Shown: piece after piece, positions 25,919-34,093 of the stretch
Position numbering within the stretch: the first letter of the stretch is position 1
How the letters are laid out: every line of letters begins with the position of its first letter
NCBI GenBank assembly: GCA_036826475.1
Contig: DAISWG010000014.1
Location: forward strand, 7,660-71,659
Reading direction: 5' to 3'
Source of the DNA: Miltoncostaea sp036826475
Lineage (GTDB): Bacteria > Actinomycetota > Thermoleophilia > Miltoncostaeales > Miltoncostaeaceae
DNA: 64,000 bases
The notes under the pieces: generated by a model
Database searches by the model: none
What the model was told of the DNA's origin: nothing
Seen by the model: only the letters and a program-made list of their open reading frames with translations
Made by a program: the position numbers and the translations under genes

Positions 25919-27180
25919 GCGACACCGCCCACGACGCCGTCGCCCACGACGCCGTCGCCCGGGCGTTCCGGGACGGCTACGGGCGGGCGGTCGCGCTGCT
26001 GGCGCGCGTCCTCGGCGACATCGACCGCGCCGAGGACGCGCTGCAGGAGGCGGCCGCCGTCGCGCTGGAGCGGTGGGCGCGCGACGGCGTGCCCCGCAAC
26101 CCGGCGGCGTGGCTCGTCACCACCGCGCGCAACCGGGCCATCGACCGCGTCCGCGCCGATCGGACGCGGTCGCGGTCGGAGGAGGCGCGCGCGCGGACGT
26201 TTGAGGAGGCCGCCATCGACATCCCCGTCACCGACGACCCGCCCGTCCCCGATGAGCGCCTGGCCCTGATGTTCGCCTGCTGCCACCCGGCGCTGGCGAT
26301 GGAGGCCCGCGTCACGCTCACCCTGCGGCTCGTCGCCGGCCTCACGGTTCCCGAGATCGCCCGGGCGCTGCTGATGGACCCGGCGTCGGTGGCCCAGCGG
26401 CTCGTGCGGGCCAAGCGGAAGATCCGGGACGCCGGCATCCCGATCGCCGAGCCGCCGCGGGAGCGCCTGCCGGAGCGGATCGACGGGGTGCTGACCGTCC
26501 TCTACCTCGTCTACACCGAGGGGCACACGGCCACGTCGGGCGGGACGCTGCGTCGCGACGACGTGGCGCGGGAGGCGATCCGGCTCGCGGAGGCGCTCCA
26601 CGGCCTGATGCCCGACGAGGCGGAGCCGGCCGCCCTGCTGGCCCTGATGCTGCTGCACCACGCCCGCCGCGCCGGCCGTTCGGGCCCCGACGGGGCGCTG
26701 GTGCTGCTGGCCGACCAGGACCGCTCGCGGTGGGACCGCGACGCGATCGCCCGCGGCGGTGCTCTGGTGGAGCGGGCCCTGCGGATGCGGCGGCCGCCCG
26801 GCCGCTACGCGGTGGAGGCGGCGATCGCGGCCGTCCACGCCGAGGCGGCGAGCGCGGACGCCACCGACTGGGCCCAGATCCTGGGGCTCTACGACGTGCT
26901 CGCCGCGGTGGCGCCCTCCCCGGTGGTCGCGCTGAACCGCGCGGTGGCCCTCGCGGAGGTCCGCGGCCCGGCGGCGGGGCTCGATGAGCTGGAGGCGCTC
27001 ACCGCCGACGGGCGCCTGGACGGCTACGCGCCCCTCCACGCCGCCCGCGCCGGCATGCTCCGGCGCCTCGGCCGCGGCGGCGAGGCGGCGGCCGCGTACG
27101 CGCGGGCGGCGGACCTGGCCGCCAACCCCGCCGAGCGCGCCCACCTGACCGCTCAGGCGGAGGAGGCCGGCCCCGCCTGA
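25915..27180 (+). CDS. ECF42-type RNA polymerase sigma factor with C-terminal TPR-like extension
   Basis: 421 residues. The sigma2 region (AEDALQEAAAVALERW, AWLVTTARNRAIDRVRAD) and sigma4 (LTLRLVAGLTVPEIARALLMDPASVAQRLVRAKRKI) occupy the first ~190 residues. The remainder is helical, with TPR-like units (APSPVVALNRAVALAEVRGPAAGLDELEAL, ADGRLDGYAPLHAARAGMLRRLG) typical of ECF42. No ATG or GTG exists in frame near the beginning; the best start is CTG at 25915, overlapping the YCII stop as CTGA, with GGAG 5 bases upstream. Regulation in ECF42 is thought to act through the C-terminal extension rather than an anti-sigma factor. The 3' end overlaps tyrA by 28 bases tail to tail. Confidence 0.9.
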   Translation: MSDTAHDAVAHDAVARAFRDGYGRAVALLARVLGDIDRAEDALQEAAAVALERWARDGVPRNPAAWLVTTARNRAIDRVRADRTRSRSEEARARTFEEAAIDIPVTDDPPVPDERLALMFACCHPALAMEARVTLTLRLVAGLTVPEIARALLMDPASVAQRLVRAKRKIRDAGIPIAEPPRERLPERIDGVLTVLYLVYTEGHTATSGGTLRRDDVAREAIRLAEALHGLMPDEAEPAALLALMLLHHARRAGRSGPDGALVLLADQDRSRWDRDAIARGGALVERALRMRRPPGRYAVEAAIAAVHAEAASADATDWAQILGLYDVLAAVAPSPVVALNRAVALAEVRGPAAGLDELEALTADGRLDGYAPLHAARAGMLRRLGRGGEAAAAYARAADLAANPAERAHLTAQAEEAGPA

Positions 27181-28259
27181 GCCGTGAAGCCGTGCCCGCC
27201 GATCAGGCGGACGGCCTCCTCGGCGGCCGCCGGCCCGTCGACGAGCAGCACCAGCTCCCCCTCGCCGTCCGGCGGCCCCGGGCGCAGGCTCAGGTCCTCG
27301 ATGTTGATGTGCGCGTGGCCCAGCGCCGTCGCGATCTCGGAGATCACGCCCGGCCGGTTCGGCACCGCCACCACCACCCTGGCCGGCTCGGCGGGCCCGT
27401 CGTCGGCGGGCGTCCGGAGGCGGGCGCGGGCCTCCGCCGCGTCACCGACGAAGCGCAGCAGCCAGTCGCGGTCGCCGCGCACGAGCGCCGCCTCCACCTC
27501 CCCGAGCCGGCCCAGGTAGGCGCGCAGCTCGTCGAGCACCGCGGCCCTATTCGCGATCAGGATGTCCGCCCAGAGCGGCGGGTTCGACCCCGCCACCCGG
27601 GTCAGGTCGACGAACGACGGCCCGGCCGACCGCAGCGCCTCACGGCCCGCGGGGGCGGTCGCGGCCGCCTGGTTGACCAGCGCCCCCGCCAGCACGTGCG
27701 GCAGGTGCGAGACGAGGGCCATGAGGCGGTCGTGCACATCGGCGTCGATCGCCACGGGCCGCGCGCCCACCGACGCGACCAGGCCGTGGAGGCGGGCGAA
27801 CAGGTCGGGCCGCGCCTCGGCCGCCGGGGTCAGGAACCACGTGGCCCCGCGGAACAGCGATCCGCGGGCGAACGCGACGCCGGTGCGCTCCGCCCCGCAG
27901 ACCGGGTGGCCGCCGATGAAGCGCTCCCGCTCCTCCGGCGAGAGTCCCGCGACGACGGCGCCCTTCGCCGACCCGAGGTCGGTGACCAGGCAGCCGGGGC
28001 CGCCCGCGGCCAGGGCGCGACGGGCCAGTGCCGCGATCTCCGGGACGGGTGCGGCCAGCACGACGGTGGCCGCGCCCTCCGCCGCCTCCTCCACCGAGGC
28101 GGCGGCGTCCGTGATGGCCCCGACGGCCCGCGCGACGCGCAGCGCCTCGGGGTCGGGGTCGACACCCCGCACCTCGACGCCGTCGCCGTCGCGCAGCGCC
28201 AGGCCGAGCGACCCGCCCATGAGCCCGACGCCGACGATGGCGACCGGGCCCACGCTCAC
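27153..28259 (-). CDS. tyrA: Prephenate (or arogenate) dehydrogenase with ACT domain
   Basis: 368 residues. Rossmann motif GVGLMGGSLG at the N-terminus, GGHPVCGAERTGV and the catalytic-region SHLPHVLAGAL. The C-terminal ACT domain (VVVAVPNRPGVISEIATALGHAHINIEDLSL) suggests feedback control by tyrosine. Substrate preference between prephenate and arogenate cannot be read from sequence. GTG start at 28259, 4 bases after aroF. Confidence 0.94.
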   Translation of the reverse strand: MSVGPVAIVGVGLMGGSLGLALRDGDGVEVRGVDPDPEALRVARAVGAITDAAASVEEAAEGAATVVLAAPVPEIAALARRALAAGGPGCLVTDLGSAKGAVVAGLSPEERERFIGGHPVCGAERTGVAFARGSLFRGATWFLTPAAEARPDLFARLHGLVASVGARPVAIDADVHDRLMALVSHLPHVLAGALVNQAAATAPAGREALRSAGPSFVDLTRVAGSNPPLWADILIANRAAVLDELRAYLGRLGEVEAALVRGDRDWLLRFVGDAAEARARLRTPADDGPAEPARVVVAVPNRPGVISEIATALGHAHINIEDLSLRPGPPDGEGELVLLVDGPAAAEEAVRLIGGHGFTAQAGPASSA

Positions 28260-28263
28260 GGGT

Positions 28264-29313
28264 TCACGCGCCGACCGCCACCTGCTCGTCGGCGCCGGAG
28301 ATCACCAGGCCCATGAGGTCGACGCAGCGCTGCACGTCGGCCACCCACGCGCCGAAGGTCTCGGCGTGCAGGGCCTGCGGTCCGTCGCAGAGCGCGTTCT
28401 CGGGGGCCGGGTGCACCTCGACGATCAGGCCGTCGGCGCCGGCGACGACGGCGGCGCGCGCCATCGGCAGGATCAGGTCGCGCTTGCCGGCCGCGTGGGA
28501 CGGGTCGACGATCACCGGCAGGCCCGTGTGCTGCTTCGCGGCCGGGACGGCGGAGATGTCGAGCGTCGAGCGCGTCGCGGTCTCGAAGGTGCGGATGCCC
28601 CGCTCGCAGAGGACGATGTCCTGGTTGCCCTCGCGGGCGATGTACTCGGCCGACAGCAGCCACTCCTCGACGGTGGCCGACAGGCCGCGCTTCAGGAGCA
28701 CGGGCACGCTGGTGCGGCCGACCTCCCGGAGCAGGTCGAAGTTCTGCATGTTGCGGGCGCCGAGCTGGATCATGTCGGCGACCTCGAGGACGTCGTCCAG
28801 CTGGCGGACGTCCATGAGCTCGGTCACGATCGGCAGGCCCGTCTCCTCCCGCGCCTCGGCCAGGATCTCCAGGCCCGGCTTGCCGAGCCCCTGGAAGGCG
28901 TACGGGGACGTGCGCGGCTTGTAGGCGCCGCCGCGGAGGGCGGTCGCGCCGGCGGCCTTGCAGGCGCGGGCGGAGGCCAGCGTCTGCTCGCGCGACTCGA
29001 CGGCGCAGGGGCCGGCGATCAGGCCGAACGACCCGCCGCCGATCGGGCGGCCGGCCACCTCGACCACGGTGCCGCGGCCGCGGAACTCCGCCGAGACCAG
29101 CTTGTACGGCTTGAGGATCGGGACGACCTTCTCGACCCCCGGTTCGCCCTCGAGGTTGAGGGACGAGATGAGCGCCCGGTCGTCACCGATGGCGCCGATG
29201 ACCGTGACGAACTCGCCGCGCGAGGGATGGGCCTTGGCGCCGACCTGCTCGATGCGGTCGATGACGTGGCGCACCTGGTCCTCGGTGGCGCCCTCCTGCA
29301 TCACGATCATCAT
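28264..29313 (-). CDS. aroF: 3-deoxy-7-phosphoheptulonate synthase (DAHP synthase, Thermotoga/Bacillus type)
   Basis: First step of the shikimate pathway. 349 residues. An N-terminal ferredoxin-like domain (MMIVMQEGATEDQV...) probably gives feedback regulation. The barrel has GPCAVESREQ, RGGAYKPRTSPY, LLKRGL, CERGIRTFE, DPSHAAGKRD and the C-terminal EVHPAPENALCDG. Two ATGs are adjacent; the first, at 29313, overlaps the hisC stop as ATGA. Confidence 0.96.
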   Translation of the reverse strand: MMIVMQEGATEDQVRHVIDRIEQVGAKAHPSRGEFVTVIGAIGDDRALISSLNLEGEPGVEKVVPILKPYKLVSAEFRGRGTVVEVAGRPIGGGSFGLIAGPCAVESREQTLASARACKAAGATALRGGAYKPRTSPYAFQGLGKPGLEILAEAREETGLPIVTELMDVRQLDDVLEVADMIQLGARNMQNFDLLREVGRTSVPVLLKRGLSATVEEWLLSAEYIAREGNQDIVLCERGIRTFETATRSTLDISAVPAAKQHTGLPVIVDPSHAAGKRDLILPMARAAVVAGADGLIVEVHPAPENALCDGPQALHAETFGAWVADVQRCVDLMGLVISGADEQVAVGA

Positions 29314-30452
29314 GGTGGTGTCCGTCCTGGTCCGCTGTCGTGGTGGGCGGGCGCGGCGAGCCGGGCCCGCGCCGAGAGGAAAGCGTCGTTCTCGTCCGGG
29401 GTCCCGATGGAGACGCGCAGGTGGCCCGGACAGCCGAGCGGCGCACCATCCCGAACGATCACGCCGAGGCGCAACAGCTGCTCGTGGGCACCGACCGATC
29501 CATCGGCCGGATCGGAATCCGGCCGCACCAGGATAAAGTTGGCCTGGCTGCCGGTAAAGGCCCAGCTCGAATCGGCGAGCGCGGCGGTCACCCTGGCACG
29601 TTCGTCCACGACGGCGCGGACCCGCCGTACCAGATCGTGGGGGTGCCGCAGGCTCTCGAGGGCCGCGGCCTGGGCGAGGGCGTTGGTGTTGAACGGCTGG
29701 CGCACCTTGTCGAGGGCGGCGATCCAGCCCGATCCGCCGACCCCGTAGCCCACCCGCAGGCCGCAGAGGCCGTGGGCCTTGCTGAACGTGCGGGTCACCA
29801 GCAGGTTGGGCCGTTCCCGCGCAAGCGACATCGTGCGGCCGGCGTCGGGCCGGTCGACGAAGTCGAAGTACGCCTCGTCGACGAGGATCGCGAGATCCTC
29901 GGGCAGGCCGTCGACGAACCGCTCGAGCTCGTCGGCCGAGCGGTACACGCCCGTCGGGTTGTTCGGGTTGCACACCACGACGAGGCGGGTGGTCTCATCC
30001 ACCGCAGCCGCCATCGCGTCGAGGTCGTGGCCCAGGTCCGGCGCGAGCGGCACCGGAACGGCGCGCGCCCCCGCGGCGGCGGCCAGGTGCGGGTAGAGCG
30101 CGAACGACGGGTCGGCGTGCACCACGCTGGTCCCCGGGTCGAGCAGCGCCTGGCCCGCGTAGAGGATCAGCTCGCATGACCCGTTGCCGACGACCACCGC
30201 GTCCGGGCCCACCCCGTGCCGCTCCGCCAGGGCCCGCCGCAGCGCGCGCGCCGGGCCGTCCGGGTAGCGGTTGAGGCCGCCGATCCCGGCCGTGACGACG
30301 TCCACCACCTCGGGCATCGGCGGGAAGGGGCTCTCGTTGGAGGCCAGCTTGACCGCCGCATCCAGCCCGAACCTGGCGAGGACCTCGGCCGTCGTGAGCC
30401 CGGGCTCGTAGCGCGGGATGGACGCGAGACGCGGTGAGACGCGGATGGACAC
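29310..30452 (-). CDS. hisC: Histidinol-phosphate / aromatic aminotransferase
   Basis: PLP fold-type I aminotransferase, 380 residues. NESPFPP at the N-terminus, CNPNNPTG, DEAYFDF, and the PLP lysine in TRTFSKAHGLCGLRVGY. Adjacency to aroF-tyrA suggests it acts on phenylpyruvate or prephenate as well as, or instead of, imidazole acetol phosphate; sequence alone cannot decide. GTG start at 30452, with a TACACT hexamer 8 bases upstream. Confidence 0.92.
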   Translation of the reverse strand: MSIRVSPRLASIPRYEPGLTTAEVLARFGLDAAVKLASNESPFPPMPEVVDVVTAGIGGLNRYPDGPARALRRALAERHGVGPDAVVVGNGSCELILYAGQALLDPGTSVVHADPSFALYPHLAAAAGARAVPVPLAPDLGHDLDAMAAAVDETTRLVVVCNPNNPTGVYRSADELERFVDGLPEDLAILVDEAYFDFVDRPDAGRTMSLARERPNLLVTRTFSKAHGLCGLRVGYGVGGSGWIAALDKVRQPFNTNALAQAAALESLRHPHDLVRRVRAVVDERARVTAALADSSWAFTGSQANFILVRPDSDPADGSVGAHEQLLRLGVIVRDGAPLGCPGHLRVSIGTPDENDAFLSARARLAAPAHHDSGPGRTPP

Positions 30453-30460
30453 CGCCCGAC

Positions 30461-30466
30461 AGTGTA
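30461..30466 (-). promoter_or_regulatory. Putative -10 box for hisC-aroF-tyrA (leaderless)
   Basis: TACACT on the minus strand ends 8 bases before the hisC GTG; -35 region TGAGGT at 17-base spacing is weak. The 126-bp divergent region also carries the nadB leader. Confidence 0.4.
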
Positions 30467-30578
30467 CGACCGGCGCGTGGTCGACCTCACGGAGGGTGGA
30501 CGCCCCGCCGCCCCCTCCGCGCGCTATTGTCGCGCTGACGCCAATTCGGCGGCCTGTTTCCGTCAAAGGGACAACAAC

Positions 30579-32153
30579 GTGGTCGGAGTACCGGACAGGG
30601 ACCCCGTGATCGTGGTCGGCAGCGGCATCGCGGGCGGGCTGCTGGCGCTCGCCGCCGCCGAGTCCGGGCCCGTCGTGCTGGTGACGAAGGCCGCCCTCGG
30701 CGAGGGCAGCACCCGCCGCGCGCAGGGCGGGATCGCCGCCGCGGTCGACGCCGGCGACACGATCGACGCCCACGTGGCGGACACCCTTGCGGCCGGCGCC
30801 GGGCTCTGCGACGTCGAGGCGGTCGCCCGGATCTGCGCGGAGGGCCCGGCCCAGGTCGAGACGCTGCTGCGGCGGGGCGTGCGGTTCGACCAGGATCCCC
30901 TCGGCGGGCTGGAGCTGGCGCGTGAGGGGGCGCACTCGGCGGCGCGCGTGGTGCACGCCGGCGGCGACGCGACCGGCGCCCACATCGTCGCCGCCCTGGC
31001 CGCCGCGCTCCGGCGCGACCCGCGGGTCGTGATCGCCGAGGAGGAGACGGCCCTGGAGGTGGTGGTGCGCCACGGGCGCGCCTGCGGCCTGCGGTCCCGC
31101 ACCGCCGACGGCCGGGAGATCACCCGCTGGGCCCGCGCGGTGGTGCTCGCGACCGGCGGCTCCGGCCACCTGTACGCCCGTACGACCAACCCGCTCGGCG
31201 CCACCGCCGACGGCCCGGCGCTGGCCGCCCGCGCCGGCGCCGCGCTCGCCGACCTCGAGCTGGTGCAGTTCCACCCCACCGCCCTCGCCCTGGGCGACAG
31301 CCCCCTCGGACTGGTGAGCGAGGCCGTGCGCGGCGAGGGGGCGGTCCTCCGCGACGCCGCCGGATACCGCTTCATGCCGGATGAGCACCCGATGGCCGAG
31401 CTCGGCCCGAGGGACGTGGTGGCGCGGGCGATCGACCGCCGGGCGCGCCGGATGGCCGCGGACGTGACGCTCGACCTGCGGCATCTCGACCCGGTCGATG
31501 TCCACCGCCGGTTCCCGACGGTCGCGGCGATCTGCGCGGAGCACGGCCTCGACCTGGCCCGCGACCGGATCCCGGTGACGCCGGCGGCGCACTACTCCAT
31601 CGGCGGGGTGCTCACCGACATGGCCGGGCGCTCGACCCTCCCCGGGCTGTTCGCGATCGGCGAGTGCGCGGCCACCGGCGCGCACGGCGCGAACCGGCTC
31701 GCCTCGAACGGCCTGCTGGAGGCGGCGGTGATGGCCGCCGCCGCGGCCGAGGCGGTCGCCGGCGACGCCGACGCCTGGCCGGAGGGCCCCCTCGCGGCCG
31801 CCGTGCCGGCCGACGGCCGCGCGCCCGCCACGCCGGACGCCCGCCGGGCGGTGCAGGCCGCGATGTGGGAGGGGGTCGGCGTGCGGCGCGACGCCGCCGG
31901 TCTCGCCTCGGCCGCCGCCGCCCTCGACGCGATCGCGCCGGGGGACGACCCGGAGACCGCGAACCTGCTGCTGGTCGCGAGGCTCGCCGCCGCGGCGGCG
32001 GACATCCGCACGGAGAGCCGCGGCGCCCACTTCCGCTCCGACTTCCCCCTCCCCGATCCCGCCCGGGCCCGCCGCATCGCGTGGGCGGGCGGGCAGCCGT
32101 TCCTCGTCCCCGACGCCCGGCATGGCCGGGCACTCGCCCTGGAGGCCGCATGA
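30579..32153 (+). CDS. nadB: L-aspartate oxidase
   Basis: FAD enzyme oxidising L-aspartate to iminoaspartate, first step of de novo NAD synthesis. 524 residues. Dinucleotide motif VVGSGIAGGLLAL, then GSTRRAQGGIAAA, LATGGSGHLY, LVQFHPTAL and the catalytic-region VTPAAHYSIGGV...ECAATGAHGANRLASNGLLE. GTG at 30579 was chosen because AAAGGG lies about 8 bases upstream. Start of the nadB-nadA-nadC operon, with NTGA overlaps at both internal junctions. Confidence 0.97.
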   Translation: MVGVPDRDPVIVVGSGIAGGLLALAAAESGPVVLVTKAALGEGSTRRAQGGIAAAVDAGDTIDAHVADTLAAGAGLCDVEAVARICAEGPAQVETLLRRGVRFDQDPLGGLELAREGAHSAARVVHAGGDATGAHIVAALAAALRRDPRVVIAEEETALEVVVRHGRACGLRSRTADGREITRWARAVVLATGGSGHLYARTTNPLGATADGPALAARAGAALADLELVQFHPTALALGDSPLGLVSEAVRGEGAVLRDAAGYRFMPDEHPMAELGPRDVVARAIDRRARRMAADVTLDLRHLDPVDVHRRFPTVAAICAEHGLDLARDRIPVTPAAHYSIGGVLTDMAGRSTLPGLFAIGECAATGAHGANRLASNGLLEAAVMAAAAAEAVAGDADAWPEGPLAAAVPADGRAPATPDARRAVQAAMWEGVGVRRDAAGLASAAAALDAIAPGDDPETANLLLVARLAAAAADIRTESRGAHFRSDFPLPDPARARRIAWAGGQPFLVPDARHGRALALEAA

Positions 32154-33259
32154 CCACCACCGCCATCGGACCCGCCTGCGCCCTGCCGACGACCGAGACC
32201 GCGGCCGGCCAGGAGGAGCTCTGGGAGCGCGCCTGGGCCGCCCGGAACGCCCTGGGGGAGCGGGCCGTGATCCTGGGCCACCACTACCAGCGCGACGAGG
32301 TCATCGCGTTCGCGGACGTGACGGGCGACTCGTTCCTGCTCGCCCGCCGCGGCGCCGAGGCCACCCGGGCCGACCTGGTCGTGTTCCTGGGGGTGTACTT
32401 CATGGCCGAGGCCGCCGACGTCCTCCGCGCCCCCCATCAGACGGTGGTGCTCCCCGACCTGGGCGCCGGCTGCCACCTGGCGGAGTGCGCGGACATCTAC
32501 ACCGTCCGCGACGCGTGGGACCAGATGGCCCAGGCGCTGCCGGGCAGGAAGGTCATCCCGCTGACCTACATGAACTCCGGCGCCGACCTGAAGGCGTTCG
32601 TCGGCGCCCACGGCGGTGCCGTGTGCACCTCGGGCAACGCGGAGAAGGCCTTCCGCTGGGCGCTCGCCGAGGGGGACGCGGTCTTCTTCTTCCCCGACGA
32701 GCACCTGGGCCGCAACACGGCCTGTCGTCTGGGCATGGACCCGGGCGCCCCGCTCGTATGGGACCCGCGCAAGGCGGATCTCGGCGGCATCCCCGGCGAC
32801 GACCTGGCCGACGCGCGGGTGGTCCTGTGGAAGGGCTTCTGCAACGTCCACACCGGCTTCAACGTCCGGCAGATCCAGGCGGCTCGCGAGGCCGACCCGG
32901 ACGTGACGGTGATCGTGCACCCCGAGTGCCCGCGGCCGGTGGTGGAGGCGGCCGACGAGGACGGCAGCACCGAGTACATCATCCGCCGCTGCGACGAGCT
33001 CCCCGCCGGGGCGTCCGCGGTGATCGGGACGGACTGGAACCTGGTGAACCGCCTGCGGCTGCGTCACCCGGACAAGCGGATCTCCTGCCTGAAGGAGGAT
33101 CTCTGCCCGTGCGTGACGATGAACCGGATCGACCTGCCGAAGCTGACGTGGTGCCTGGAGTCCCTGGCGGCGGGCGAGATCGTGAACGTGGTGGCGGTGG
33201 ACCCGGAGATGGCCCGGCTGGGCCGTCTCGCCCTCGACCGGATGCTCGCCCTGGCGTGA
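32150..33259 (+). CDS. nadA: Quinolinate synthase
   Basis: [4Fe-4S] enzyme condensing iminoaspartate with DHAP. 369 residues. LGHHYQRDEV, the three cluster cysteines in DLGAGCHLAEC, KGFCNVHTGF and EDLCPCVTMN, and the HPECPRPV element. The ATG overlaps the nadB stop (ATGA). Belongs to the longer-type NadA common in Actinobacteria. Confidence 0.97.
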   Translation: MTTTAIGPACALPTTETAAGQEELWERAWAARNALGERAVILGHHYQRDEVIAFADVTGDSFLLARRGAEATRADLVVFLGVYFMAEAADVLRAPHQTVVLPDLGAGCHLAECADIYTVRDAWDQMAQALPGRKVIPLTYMNSGADLKAFVGAHGGAVCTSGNAEKAFRWALAEGDAVFFFPDEHLGRNTACRLGMDPGAPLVWDPRKADLGGIPGDDLADARVVLWKGFCNVHTGFNVRQIQAAREADPDVTVIVHPECPRPVVEAADEDGSTEYIIRRCDELPAGASAVIGTDWNLVNRLRLRHPDKRISCLKEDLCPCVTMNRIDLPKLTWCLESLAAGEIVNVVAVDPEMARLGRLALDRMLALA

Positions 33260-34074
33260 CCCTGGGGACGTCGGAGGTCGTCGCCGCCGCGCTGGCCGAG
33301 GACCTCGGCGACCGCGGCGACATCACGTCGGAGCTGCTCGTCCCCGCCGACGCGGTGGCCACCGCGAGGGTCGTCGCGCGCCGGCCCGGCGTGCTCGCGG
33401 GGCGCGCGGCGGCGGAGGAGGTCCTGCGCCAGACCGGGGTCGCGGGGGCGTGGCGGCTGGACGACGGCGCCCGCCTGGAGCCGGGGTCGGTGGTGTGCGA
33501 GATCACCGGCCCGGCGCGGGCCGTCCTCACGGCCGAGCGGACGCTGCTGAACCTGCTCTGCCATCTGTCGGGGGTCGCGACGCTGACCGCCGCGTACGCC
33601 GAGGCGGCCTCCCCTGCCGCGGTCCTCGACACCCGCAAGACGACCCCCGGGTTGCGGGCGCTGGAGAAGGCGGCCGTCGTCGCCGGCGGCGGCGTCAACC
33701 ACCGCATGGGGCTCCACGACCGGGTGCTGGTGAAGGACAACCACCTGGCGCTCGCCGGCGCCGGGCTGGTGGACGCCGTGGCTCGCGCGCGCCGGGAGCT
33801 GCCGGGCGTGCTGGTGGAGGTGGAGGCCGACGACCTCGCGGGCGTCCACCACGCCCTCGACGCCGGCGCCGACTGGATCCTGCTGGACAACATGTCCACC
33901 GACGAGCTGCGCGAGGCGGTCGCCGCCGTCGCCGGCCGGGCGAAGCTCGAGGCGTCCGGCGGGATGGCCCTGGAGGGCGCCCGCGCCGCCGGCGCGACGG
34001 GCGTCGACGCGATCTCGGTCGGCGCCCTCACCCACTCCGCCCCCGCCCTCGACCTGGGTCTCGACATCGACTGA
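33256..34074 (+). CDS. nadC: Nicotinate-nucleotide pyrophosphorylase (quinolinate PRTase)
   Basis: Converts quinolinate and PRPP to nicotinate mononucleotide. 272 residues. N-terminal EDLGDRGDITSELL, then LNLLCHLSGVATLT, DTRKTTPGLRALEKAAVVAGGGVNHR, KDNHL, EVEADDL and ASGGMALEGA. The GTG overlaps the nadA stop (GTGA). It ends 20 bases before the convergent cyclase gene; no terminator is obvious. Confidence 0.97.
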   Translation: MTLGTSEVVAAALAEDLGDRGDITSELLVPADAVATARVVARRPGVLAGRAAAEEVLRQTGVAGAWRLDDGARLEPGSVVCEITGPARAVLTAERTLLNLLCHLSGVATLTAAYAEAASPAAVLDTRKTTPGLRALEKAAVVAGGGVNHRMGLHDRVLVKDNHLALAGAGLVDAVARARRELPGVLVEVEADDLAGVHHALDAGADWILLDNMSTDELREAVAAVAGRAKLEASGGMALEGARAAGATGVDAISVGALTHSAPALDLGLDID

Positions 34075-34093
34075 CTCGGGTGGCGCTGCGCTG

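Noticed and set aside
27575..27600. A GGTTCGACCCCGCC stretch resembling a tRNA T-arm
   Set aside because: It lies inside tyrA coding sequence and no acceptor or anticodon stem can be built around it.
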